Shown here one piece after another: positions 10,018 to 18,690 of a stretch of DNA of 28,572 bases (position 1 is its first letter; each line of letters opens with the position of its first letter). This stretch comes from Selaginella moellendorffii. Lineage: Eukaryota > Streptophyta > Lycopodiopsida > Selaginellales > Selaginellaceae. A program made the translations under genes and the position numbers. The stretch covers positions 165,232 through 193,803 of the forward strand of contig NW_003314283.1 in the NCBI RefSeq assembly GCF_000143415.4. Direction: 5' to 3'. Under the pieces are notes generated by a model that saw only the letters and a list, made by a program, of their open reading frames with translations, was not told the DNA's origin and searched no databases.

Positions 10018-10569
10018 ATCAAGGGCTGAGTGAAAGCAACCAATCACCACCTCCTGACTCAGATTCCTATAGCAGACTCCCCTTCCCCAATCTCAATGGA
10101 GAGGTACAATGGATGAGGGATGCTTTTCAAGTTAGGGCCACGTTTTTCTCATCTCGTCGTCTTCGAAGGGTGCAAGAACGTGCAGAAACCATGTTAAGAC
10201 AGTCGGGTGAGGATATGGTCCTAGGTCACGCACTAAAACAGGCTATGGATGTCTTGTATTTTGAGATGGAGACTCGGCCAGATGATTTTCCCAAGATGGT
10301 CCTAGAAGAACAAGCCATCCAACCTGAGCAGCCTATGGAAGAAATGCAGGAGGGGGATGAGGAGCTAGAGAAAGATAATGAGCAAGAAGAGCAGAAGGAC
10401 GAAGAGGAGGACAAAGAAGAGGAGGACGAAGAAGAGGAGGACGAAGAGGACTTGGATGGTCCTCACAATGGTGACGATCACAATAACGACGACGATGATG
10501 ATGATGACGATGGCCAGCCTGAGGTGGCCAAAGAGCAGCGGAGGAAGGTCATACAAGACAAACCATCAG
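10018..10569 (+). CDS. Linker exon: short helical segment then extreme Glu/Asp tract
   Basis: Exon 7 of the multidomain gene. It begins with a Ser/Pro-rich stretch, then a likely helical region (NGEVQWMRDAFQVRATFF to ALKQAMDVLYFEMETRPDD), then an acidic tract in which Glu, then Asp, fill most positions (DEEEDKEEEDEEEEDEED, then a run of eight Asp). The tract derives from GAR/GAY codon repeats (10360-10515) and can expand by slippage. Acidic runs of this type are common in histone- or DNA-competing nuclear proteins; no specific role is shown. Confidence 0.7.
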
Positions 10570-10845
10570 GTAAATAATAGTACATCCATTCCTAACCTTT
10601 TACCATTTCTAACATTGTCCATATAAGTCGCAGAGCAAATGGTAAGTAGAGATTATTCAGTTGAATTAAGATACAAACTCTAGCCTTTAGTGTCGAGGAA
10701 GGATAATGCCAAGCAAGGGTCGAAACGTATGTCCAATCCTTCAAAATCAGTAGTGCACCCGAGTGATATCGGTCCTAGTTCCTCAATAGCAGTTGATGGT
10801 AAATACAGTATAGTCGATTCAATGTGCTAATGAGTTTGTTTTTAG
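10570..10845 (+). other. Three short introns around a 14-nt microexon
   Basis: Introns at 10570-10627 (58 nt), 10642-10683 (42 nt) and 10799-10845 (47 nt). The microexon 10628-10641 encodes about five residues (VAEQM). Skipping it and using the acceptor at 10690 also keeps the frame, so this exon may be optional. None of these introns has the palindrome. Confidence 0.55.
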
Positions 10846-11433
10846 TAGCCAGTAGGGAGGATACCATCTCAATCGAAGGGAGATATTTGGACATGCATAT
10901 GGATCCGCCAGTGGACTCTACTTGCCTGCAAGAGTCATCAGAGCTAGTGGAGGCTACTATCCATATCAACGCCAAGCAAGGTGACCACGCTCCACTTGAT
11001 GCTGCCCATACCACTGAGTCAATCTTGTCCACGTATCCAACTGACGATGACCAGGCGCCATTGGACCCGCATGAGGCCGCCCCAGCCGCCGAGCCGGTCG
11101 TATCCTCATTTCCAACGGACTCAACGTGTGCCCAATCGTCTGACTACGCGCCGTTGGAACCTCCCTACACCGCCCCTGCTGCCTGTTCGGTCATGTCCAC
11201 TTTGCCAACGGAGGCACCAGCTGAAATGGCATGTGATCACACGCCATCGGAACCACCCCATGCCACTGTTGAGCCAGTTGTACCAGAGTCTACAGCTGAA
11301 ATGGCATGTGCCCACACACCATCGGATGCGATTGACCCCACATTGCAGAGGAGAGTATTTCCGCCCTTCACGTTTCCTCGACCAAAACCCTCTCAACGAC
11401 CATCGGGAGCACCATTCACTAATATTGTAGATG
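10846..11433 (+). CDS. Linker exon: Pro/Thr/Ala-rich degenerate tandem repeats
   Basis: Exon 10 of the multidomain gene. About five imperfect units of 25-35 residues share the core D-x-A-P-L-E/D-P-P-x-x-A-P (HAPLDAAHTT, QAPLDPHEAAP, YAPLEPPYTAP, HTPSEPPHAT, HTPSDAIDP) followed by V-x-S-x-x-P-T. Two units contain the genomic palindrome read as AEMACDHTPS and AEMACAHTPS. The exon ends with a Pro-rich segment and is spliced to the phosphatase domain by a 47-nt intron (11434-11480). Confidence 0.7.
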
Positions 11434-11480
11434 GTAAAATTGACTTGTACCATTTTTTATGCTGACGCATTTCATTTCAG
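11434..11480 (+). other. 47-nt intron before the FCP1-like exon
   Basis: GTAAAA to CATTTCAG, phase 1. It joins FTNIVD to ESRRRYCIVFDLNG in frame. A Met-coding frame starts within this intron (11459), which would be the alternative start if the phosphatase-like part were a separate gene. Confidence 0.7.
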
Positions 11481-12343
11481 AGTCACGGCGAAGGTACTGT
11501 ATCGTTTTTGATCTGAACGGTGTCCTTTTCTCCCATGAGCGTGGCTCGTCCTCGAATGTCACTGCACCCTCCAAAGCCTGCGGTTGCAAGTTAGTCAAAA
11601 GAGACAGATTCACATTAATCACACGGGAGAAACTGCGGGATCTAATAATGACCATGCGACACTTAAAACAGAGGGCCGGGTTCAATTTGCAATTGGGAGT
11701 TTGGACATCCATGATGCGCCACAATGCATTAACGTTGCTACAGATGATGCACGATCAAACGCGAGTAATATTACCATTTGACTTTCTCCTAACGCAGGAG
11801 GATTGCTTGACTATGGTCCATGTGAGGGGTAGCAAGCCCATCTTCATCAAGCCAAAGGCTGTAGTGATGAACCAGATTGCTAGGTCAAGTGAAATCCTCA
11901 TCATCGATGACTCGCCGATTAAAACTGCAGCAAACACGCACACATATGCAGTGCACCCCATCTCTTGCAGTATGGAAACTAGGGAGAAGAAACCGTATGT
12001 TCTAGGGGACCTTGCAAAACGGCTTGGAGCGATGGTGATAGAGAACCGGCCAGTCCAGAAGGTGGCTGCAGAAATCAACCAAATGGCAGATGGAACGGTA
12101 TATCAGAAGCCATTTGATCGGACAGACACCAGTCATCATTTATGGTATGTATATTGTCTAGCCAAGCACTATCCGCATCTCCATAATCTGCTCAACCGGA
12201 TGGGTTCTTCGACCACTGAACATGAGTGTGGACGTATTAGAGAAGAGATGGCATTACTATTGGATTTAAATCCTGATAGTGTGGAGAGTGATGAAATTCC
12301 AAGATTATTGTATAGGCGTTGGAGGCAAAAAATAACAGTCTGA
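11481..12343 (+). CDS. FCP1/NIF-like HAD phosphatase domain (C-terminal exon)
   Basis: About 287 residues. HAD motif I is VFDLNGVLF, motif II region is LGVWTSM, a Lys lies in IFIKPKAVV, and motif III is IIDDSPIK. This is the order and spacing of the FCP1/SCP (NLI-interacting factor) family, which dephosphorylates Ser residues of the RNA polymerase II tail and related proteins. The second Asp of D-x-D-x-T/V, the general acid/base, is Asn here (D-L-N-G-V), so activity is uncertain, although some plant relatives share D-x-N-G. A C-terminal extension of about 90 residues follows (HHLWYVYCLAKHYPHLHNLL). This exon has no stop and no frameshift, so it is better preserved than the N-terminal half of the gene. 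Confidence 0.8.
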
Positions 12344-12853
12344 GATGGCATGTATTTATTTAAAAATGTAACTTATTATGGCATGGGGTTCCATGCCATT
12401 GTATTAATATTAAAAGACAATTCTTTGAGAGGATTTGCATTATACTAGAAGTGTTACAGCATGTTATTGGAAGTCTACGAAGTTGTTTTATTAATAAGGG
12501 GAAAGTAAAGATTGAATGGGGACTTGGGCTCCACCTAGACTCGGAGCAACTGAGCCAATATTAAAAGGATGGAAAGAAATTGGATGACGATGACAAGGAG
12601 AAGAGAGAGGTGAAGCAGTGGCAAGGGGAGGAGAAGTGATTGAGTAGACATTTCCTTGTTTAAAATAAAATGGCATGTGCCTCAATGCAGTTGAATTTTA
12701 TTATATTTATATACTATATAAAGGTTTGGAAACCTTATTTTACAAGTGGGATAATGACAATTCCCACTTTAACGAAATAGAGCTTAAGGCTAGAAAGGTT
12801 ACTGTCATGTTCTTGCTTTTACATGTAATTACCTTGGGTCAGCTGTTGCCATT

Positions 12854-12937
12854 GTTACTTGTTCATTGTTATGCGACCCTGCCGCTAGTCTGGGGTGCTG
12901 TCAATACTGGCACTTTATTTGTAGTGGACAGAAGTTC
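12854..12937 (+). repeat. 84-bp duplicated segment, copy 1
   Basis: Starts TTACTTGTTCATTGTTATGC and matches 27148-27231 with about seven to eight differences over 84 bp, without gaps. One frame is open in both copies (VHCYATLPL-x-WGAVNTGT). I do not recognise a protein family. It could be a fragment of a host exon or of a repeat. Confidence 0.8.
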
Positions 12938-13880
12938 GGGAATCCAATAATGATTGATGATTCTGAAGTAGAGATTAATGCTATAAGATAATTAATTTAA
13001 CATGATATAATTTAATTATTTTCTTTTATATAGAGCTACATTTGATTGTCAAATTCTATTATATATTTGGCATGTAAGAAGGAACTGGCTTAAACATATT
13101 ATTTTTAAAGTGAAATTTTGTGATATTAGGATGGAAATATGGAAATGTCTCAGAGATATTATGTATAATTCAATTCACACAATTTTTTATAATAATAATA
13201 TTATGCGAGCTGAGATTAAACAACTTATGGAATATTTTGAGGTGCATTATGATTAAGATGTAAGTAATGATATTCAGCTAAGAAATAGTGTATTTATTAT
13301 TACTGTTAATTGTTGAATTTTTAATAACACTATGGTATGGCAAGCAATTTATGCTTGTAATTTGGGGGAGTAAAAGAAGATGTACATGAATGGGGTTGGC
13401 AATTTGGCAGAAGTTTAAAATATATGTTTAAATTGTTGTAATATATATATGTGACTCACAAAAAGAAAGCCCTTTTATAATGTATAGGCATGTATTGATG
13501 CCTACTACATATGCATGGTAAAGTACATATCAATTCCACGTGTGCAATTTTTTGTACTACATAAATTTCAATTCTATAGAAATTTTTTTTAATTGTCTGC
13601 AAAGTTTAGACTTTGGATTAGAGCTTATAAGTATGATATTTTTCAACACATGAGTTGATTTGCAACATGCCTAAGAAAGAAAGGCTATGTAACATACTCA
13701 AACGTAAGAAACCACTACAATGTCAAAAATTTAAATGTGTGACTAAAAATGTGAGAAATCAATCAAGTTAATGGATTACCTTGGCTACAACAAAATCTAC
13801 TTGGTTATGGAAAAACTACCATATCAAAAACCTAAACACTTAAAGAAATGTTTTGCTTTCCCTAATTGATTTCATTTGCT

Positions 13881-14295
13881 TTCATGTCAATCGATTGCTA
13901 CCTAGATTAGGGTGCTCCACTACAAATAAGCTGAAAAAATATAAGAGCAAAATGAGAGGAGAAAGATGATCACAATTAAAATATTATAAATCTACACTCA
14001 ATGACAATTAAAATATTATAAATCTATGACACAAGAATGAAAATAAAAAAATACTCTATAATACCATGTTATCAATCAGTCAATTTCTCATGATTGATTT
14101 TTCATGTCAATCAATTGCAACCTAGATTAGGGTGCTCCACTGCAAATAAGCCACAAAAATATGAGAGAGCAAAATGAGTGGAGAAAGATGATCACAATTA
14201 AAAGATTATAAATCTCCACTCAATAATAATTAAAATATTATAAATCTATGACATGAGAATGAAAATAAAAAAATATCCTGTAATACCATGTTATC
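13881..14295. repeat. Tandem duplication with 220-bp offset
   Basis: 13881-14074 and 14101-14295 align end to end with about 90 percent identity by eye; both begin TTCATGTCAATC and end ATACCATGTTATC. Within each copy ATTAAAATATTATAAATCT or a close variant occurs twice, a smaller internal repeat. No coding potential. Confidence 0.85.
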
Positions 14296-14730
14296 TAATA
14301 TGATATGTTCCATGACAGTTTAAGATGTCATACCTTATGCATATATGGCATATCCCATGACAAAAATATCATATACACAATCAATTTTCAACTGTTTATA
14401 TAGCAATTAAAAAGCACTTATATGCATAATATTTTTGCATACAACTCAAAACAAAAAAATAAATATGCATGTAAATATATAATGTAAGCATGCACAATCA
14501 CATATTTATTGCCTATGCTGGTACAACATCTAGAGAATGTAATTAGAGACAGTTGAGATATTATAAAATATGAATTACAAAATTTACTTAATCTTTATTC
14601 CAGTTTACTAATTATTTCAGATTCATCTCTCAGTACAATTATATAAAAATTATAAACTATTAAGTATGTAGTTAAAAATTATATACCATCTCAATATAGT
14701 CCAACTAAAAGGCTTGATTTATAAATAATG

Positions 14731-15105
14731 ACCAGTGCTTTGTTTTTATTAGTATGCCAATAGGCCCTATTAATATTTAAGTACATAAATTGTTTTAGCT
14801 TTTCCAAACAGAAAAGTAATATTAATTTTGAATTTTAATTATAATCTTATTTTATATATTGGTAAATATAAAATGTGGTCTACAGAAACATTAGGCAACA
14901 ATAAAAGTTGTAACTTAGGACTTCCAAATAATGGAAATTAGCATTACATTCAGAGAAAGATACTATTTTTTTGGTCTCCTAATGGAGATAACTATTTTTC
15001 TGATTGCATTCTAAAGAGATATTTGGTTATTCTAAATGATTGTAATTTAGCCTTAGAGTAAAATATTATTCACTCAACCTATATTATGAAATTCCAATAA
15101 TTATC
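14731..15105 (+). pseudogene. Decayed copy of the GNA-like lectin gene
   Basis: The sequence aligns collinearly with the intact lectin at about 23730-24110. Shared landmarks include GCCCTAyyAATATTTAAG, CCAAACArrAAAGTAAT, TTGGTAAATATAAAATrTGG, TTTGGTCTCCTAAT and AATGATTGTAAyTTAG. It keeps the part encoding the B-lectin repeats but has stops, insertions and deletions in every frame, and the N-terminal half is missing. The copy is in the same orientation as the intact gene, 9 kb away. Confidence 0.85.
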
Positions 15106-15502
15106 TATGTAATATTTATAAAATTTTACAATATAAAACCAATTATTTAATTAGTTTAATTAGATTTTGTTAATAATTGTTTAAAAGTAATATTATACTA
15201 ATAAAAAACTAATGCACCCTTGTAATGCTAATGTTACAAATGTAACATTATAAATAAAATATTAAAGAATGTTCTTGATATATAAAAATATTCTCACAAC
15301 TATAAACTAATTTAATGGATGTGTGAAGCAAAAGAATTTATGTCTAATATTAATCTTACCATGAGATTCAAATTTACAGACATTAAATACTGTAATATAT
15401 TCAAACTTGAACCAATTATACACTCTCAAAACAATAACTTTAAACCGAAATAAGGGGTTAAAATCCAAATATAACTATAATAAATGCAAAACCTTGTATC
15501 TA

Positions 15503-15582
<80 letters not shown>

Positions 15583-15883
15583 TTCTTGAATAAGATGAAA
15601 AGGCCTAATTAAAGTAAATTTGGTAGAACATTTGAAACTTTTACTGAGCTATAGGACACTATGGTAAAACTCCCATAACACCACTGACTTACAATATAGT
15701 TGCCATCAACTATAATAACAATATAACCAAAAGCTATACCATAAGCATCATCCATATATGGAAGTCCGACAGATTTAAACATATACTACTCCAATCTGCT
15801 GCTGTCATGATGGTATCCTCCCTCTCTATGATTCAATTGTTATTAGATTAAGATTTTCCTTACACTGTAATAGAGTTTACACA
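15106..15883. other. AT-rich spacer with microsatellite
   Basis: No gene seen. Apart from the microsatellite at 15503-15578, it holds only unrecognised AT-rich DNA between the two pseudogene fragments. Confidence 0.5.
15503..15578. repeat. Compound microsatellite (CTAT)n(AT)n
   Basis: About nine to ten uninterrupted tetranucleotide units to 15540, then about nineteen AT dinucleotides. Length is likely polymorphic. Confidence 0.95.
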
Positions 15884-16107
15884 GGCTTCTACCTTTGTGG
15901 TGTTAGAATCATGTTCTCACAAACAACATGAATAGAGCTTTTTCTTTCACTTCTGATGTTATGCCATGCCAAAATGGTTGCCTCTGGCTTGGTCCTTTCG
16001 GGGCCATAGCTGTGAAAGGCAATGTGAATTTTGAAAGTATTCTAGCTGTGGCAATAGATGTTGGGGTTGAAGATGTTGTGGAACTTGAAATTGAAGATAA
16101 TAGATAA
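15884..16107 (+). pseudogene. Decayed copy of TACO1/YebC exon 4 with intron remnants
   Basis: The sequence matches exon 4 of the minus-strand TACO1 gene (24971-24703) but lies on the plus strand. It begins CACAGGCTTCTACC, equivalent to the intron acceptor and GCTTACGG of the gene. It later encodes AKMVASGLVL and AVKGNVNFESILAVA against AKMAASGSVL and AVKGNVDSESLLAVA. A roughly 10-bp and a longer deletion break the frame. The end runs into sequence resembling the following intron, so the copy arose from DNA rather than from spliced mRNA. Most substitutions turn CG into TG or CA. Confidence 0.87.
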
Positions 16108-16595
16108 TTTTCTATGGAATTTGGTTGATGAAAGGTACTAACTATAGTGATATTTATTCTTATTAATAACTATACTTTTTAAGTTCTATATTTTTAATAA
16201 TCTAAGGTCTATAAATACATATATGTATATTACCTAGGATACATTCTTATGTATGTGAATATTATTTATTTTGTTTATATTAATGATGATATAACTAATA
16301 CCTCTCAATGTTTAAGTTATTGGAGATTTAATATTATTTTTTTCCTAATTATATAGAAAAGATGCATTCCCAACAAGATTTGTACATATTTTAGATTTGT
16401 TACAAGAACTTTAAAGAGTATAAATATGGCATGTTGCAACTTAAACTATAGGCACGTACTCTAAATGTTATTGACTAGCATATTGAGAATCAAATATCTT
16501 GGATCTCCATGCCAAAGTAGAATGGCACTACTAACATCATCACTAACAATCAGACTTTATATGGTAAAAGCCCTTTCTTGGATTTGCATACATAT
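16108..16595. other. AT-rich DNA, nothing recognised
   Basis: Follows the TACO1 fragment. No open frame, repeat or RNA gene could be supported. Confidence 0.4.
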
Positions 16596-16790
16596 TATAA
16601 ACTTTTGAATTTAAACATATTGGGAGGTCACCCAACTCAGTAATACTCAAACCCAAAGACATTTAACTTTAAATATCCCAATACTCTTAATCAATTGAAA
16701 AATAGGGTGCACTTTTGTTCATGGACCTTTTCCTTTTATATTTGAACCTTTATAAATTGTCTTTTAAGTTGTTCCTTTTGATTACTTACA
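16596..16790 (-). mobile_element. LTR fragment, family A
   Basis: Shares with 18361-18690 and 21385-21710 the order GGGAGGTCAC, CTCAAACCCAAAGACATTTAA, AATyGATTGrAAAA, GGGTGCAC and TTTTCCTTTTATATTTGAAC (each piece shown is 20 bases or fewer apart from shared variants). It is minus-oriented, judged from the primer-site position in the 18.3-kb copy. Confidence 0.7.
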
Positions 16791-16993
16791 GATGCATCAC
16801 ACTATAACACATGATAATACTATCACACTTGCACATGTTAGATATGTTGTAGTATTTAAATTCATTTTATATATTATTTACTCTCTTTAAATCATAATGT
16901 ATATTTCACTGTAGATTTTTATATGCAGTATAAAAGAAATATAGAATTCCAAAACCTATAGAAAAGGATGGAGAGGTTTCTCCTACATTTTTT

Positions 16994-17093
16994 NNNNNNN
17001 NNNNNNNNNNNNNNNNNNNNNNNNNNNNNNNNNNNNNNNNNNNNNNNNNNNNNNNNNNNNNNNNNNNNNNNNNNNNNNNNNNNNNNNNNNNNN
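16994..17093. other. Assembly gap (100 N)
   Basis: Exactly 100 undetermined bases, the usual placeholder for a gap of unknown size. The distance between flanks is therefore not reliable. Confidence 0.99.
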
Positions 17094-18345
17094 TATATTT
17101 TGGTATTTTAAGGTTTGTCAAAACCTTCATTTCTCCAATTTATATTCCTTGATAAAGCTTTTAGTTGACTGCATTACTTGTTGAATTGAGCTCAACTCAA
17201 CTTTTGACCATCCCTTTCTATATTTAGTCTAAACACTTTAATCCCATGCTTTTTAGCTTAGGCTAGGCCAATTCTATTACTAGGTAAATATTTCATGAAC
17301 TAACCACCCTAATTTACTTTAGATGTCTTTCAATGAAATACTTGGTGTCTCTATACCACCAGCTCTATAAGCCTATCTTTACAACACATTCTACTTGTAT
17401 TTATGTTTTTCATTAAGACCATATTTGTATTTTTTATGCTGATTATTGGTAGCACTTCACTATTGTATTTAAACATAATTCTTCTCAAAGTTATTTTCCT
17501 CTGTAAACACCTTTTCATGACATTAGCATAGCCCTCTTGGCCACCAATTAGATACTCACTATTTTTATTCTTGAATGTCAAGATTATTTCAGTCCTTAAG
17601 CAAATATAACACATCTTACTTTATTTACATCCTTGAAACTATTCTTTGACTCCACTAAGTCATTTAACTTTTGGACTTGTTAGTCTTACAATAAGTCTCA
17701 TGGCTACTCTTAAAGGGCTACCTCACTTGAATATAAGCTCTATATTTATATTGTATCTATATAGACAATTTTTATAAATATTAATCCAACACTTAATCAT
17801 CTCTTTTGCTCCATGTGAGCTACTTTACGTTTTAGAACTATCCTTTCACAATATAAAAATGTCAACTCATCCTTCAAGTATACCTTTAACTCCTTAGGTT
17901 GTTTTAACATTCAAGAAAGGTAGTCTAAGCTACCATATTGGCATGTGTCCTCAGCCATATTTGACCACGGATAATTATAAATTCCAATCTTAAATTTATG
18001 AGCACCATCCTCAATTACATTAGGATAATCCTATAATTTTTTTATCATTTAAGAGTCCTTTTACTTAACATGATCCTAATCATGGTTTTTTACCATAATT
18101 ATATTAAAGACAGTTTTATTAAATCAAACTTTTATATAGATCACACCCTAACTTTCTAAAAAAACCTTATAAAGTTTACTATCCCCCTTTTTATTCATCA
18201 TAATGCTAACAAATTCATATATGAACTAAAGTGGAAAACTACACTCTCATAGCATGCTACTGCTTTAATCTAACCCACTTCTCAAACCTTCAAAAGTTAT
18301 TTTTAAATGGTTATTTGACTACTAATAGGAGTCAAATTAAAGAAA
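17094..18345. other. Possible decayed retrotransposon interior
   Basis: Lies beside the LTR and primer-site-like sequence at 18346, in the direction expected for an element interior on the minus strand. A minus-strand open stretch (17614-17351) reads LTFKNKNSEYLIGGQEGYAN; I do not recognise it and saw no reverse transcriptase YxDD, protease or integrase motif. A weak palindrome match lies at 17938-17961. Confidence 0.3.
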
Positions 18346-18690
18346 AGATCTAATACCAAATGTAAGCTTATAAATTTGAACTTCTCAAGAGGTCATATAC
18401 CTTAACATTACTCAAACTTAAGGATGTTTAACCCCAAACATCCTAAAATCTTTAACTGATTGAAAAAAAGGTTGTATTTTTATTCATAAGCCTTTTTCCC
18501 TTTATATTTAAACTTTTATTGATTGTCTTTTGAATCATTCTCTTTAATTGTTTACAATTTATTACGCTTCCTTGCAAATTCATGCTTTTGTGAATAGAAT
18601 TTGAGAGCTACAACTTTCCTGAGAGCCTCACTTTCTTGACACCCTACCCCTTGGGTTGAGCCCAATCATACCAAATTAATAAGCTTTAAA
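18346..18690 (-). mobile_element. LTR fragment, family A, with primer-binding-site-like end
   Basis: On the minus strand the LTR 3' end reads ...TTATAAGCTTACA and is followed by TTTGGTATTAGATC, close to TGGTATCAGAGC, the usual initiator-Met tRNA primer site of plant LTR elements. The body shares with the 21.4-kb copy TTCCTTGCAAATTCATGC-like and CTTGACACCCTACCCC segments. Confidence 0.72.

Larger units (their letters stand above)
6714..12343 (+). pseudogene. Multidomain gene: ParB-like, possible methyltransferase-like, long linker, FCP1/NIF-type HAD domain; two in-frame stops
   Basis: I model 11 exons: 6714-6716, 6956-8134, 8189-9512, 9563-9649, 9688-9777, 9827-9970, 10018-10569, 10628-10641, 10684-10798, 10846-11433, 11481-12343. 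The sum is 4,959 nt (1,653 codons), and the frame agrees across all ten introns, nine of them 38-58 nt; this is the main evidence for one gene. TGA at 8054-8056 (codon 368) and TAG at 8282-8284 (codon 426) interrupt it. Residues about 225-340 resemble a ParB/sulfiredoxin fold (YAVSGQHSSLA). A Lys-rich, likely nuclear-localising stretch lies at 155-215. Residues about 700-810 may be a degenerate methyltransferase. About 870-1365 is low-complexity linker, and about 1370-1600 is an FCP1-like phosphatase. Start choice: ATG at 6714 directly before GTAAGT, joined to MARNCVLLPA. An alternative is two separate genes with the FCP1-like part independent. The first 5'-most exon and intron are the least certain. 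Confidence 0.68.
276..12690. repeat. Dispersed 22-24-bp palindrome family (about 23 copies)
   Basis: Consensus ATGGCATGWGGCCWCAYGCCAT, an almost perfect inverted repeat centred on GGCC. Copies at about 276-300, 435-460, 582-607, 1924-1946, 1981-2003, 3584-3608, 3654-3676, 3751-3774, 4364-4389, 4439-4460, 5288-5312, 5368-5387, 6741-6764, 6818-6841, 6878-6902, 8153-8178, 9653-9677, 9795-9818, 9986-10009, 11225-11248, 11300-11322, 12377-12400, and a degenerate one at 12669-12690. Variation falls mainly on the two W positions and on A/G changes (GGCATG to GGCGTG, CATGCC to CACGCC). Outside this block I found only a weak match at 17938-17961. Confidence 0.85.
12344..14730. other. Gene-poor, increasingly AT-rich DNA after the block
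   Basis: The last two palindrome copies (12377-12400 and degenerate 12669-12690) lie here, and then base composition shifts sharply to AT. No exon could be supported. It contains one copy of the 84-bp duplicated segment and a 220-bp-offset tandem duplication, described separately. The shift near 12.7 kb is the best candidate for the right edge of the accessory block. Confidence 0.55.

Noticed and set aside
10226-10626. Minus-strand and alternative-frame poly-Ser, poly-Val/Ile and poly-Lys/Arg open frames
   Set aside because: They are the shadows of the Glu/Asp-coding repeat in exon 7.
276-12690. The regularly recurring palindromes as a CRISPR array
   Set aside because: Spacing is irregular (tens to thousands of bases), copies lie in introns and exons, and the setting is eukaryotic.
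15884-16107. TACO1 fragment as a processed retrocopy
   Set aside because: Intron-acceptor and downstream intron-like sequence are retained and no joined exon is visible.
16906-17130. Open frame across the N run
   Set aside because: It depends on undetermined bases.
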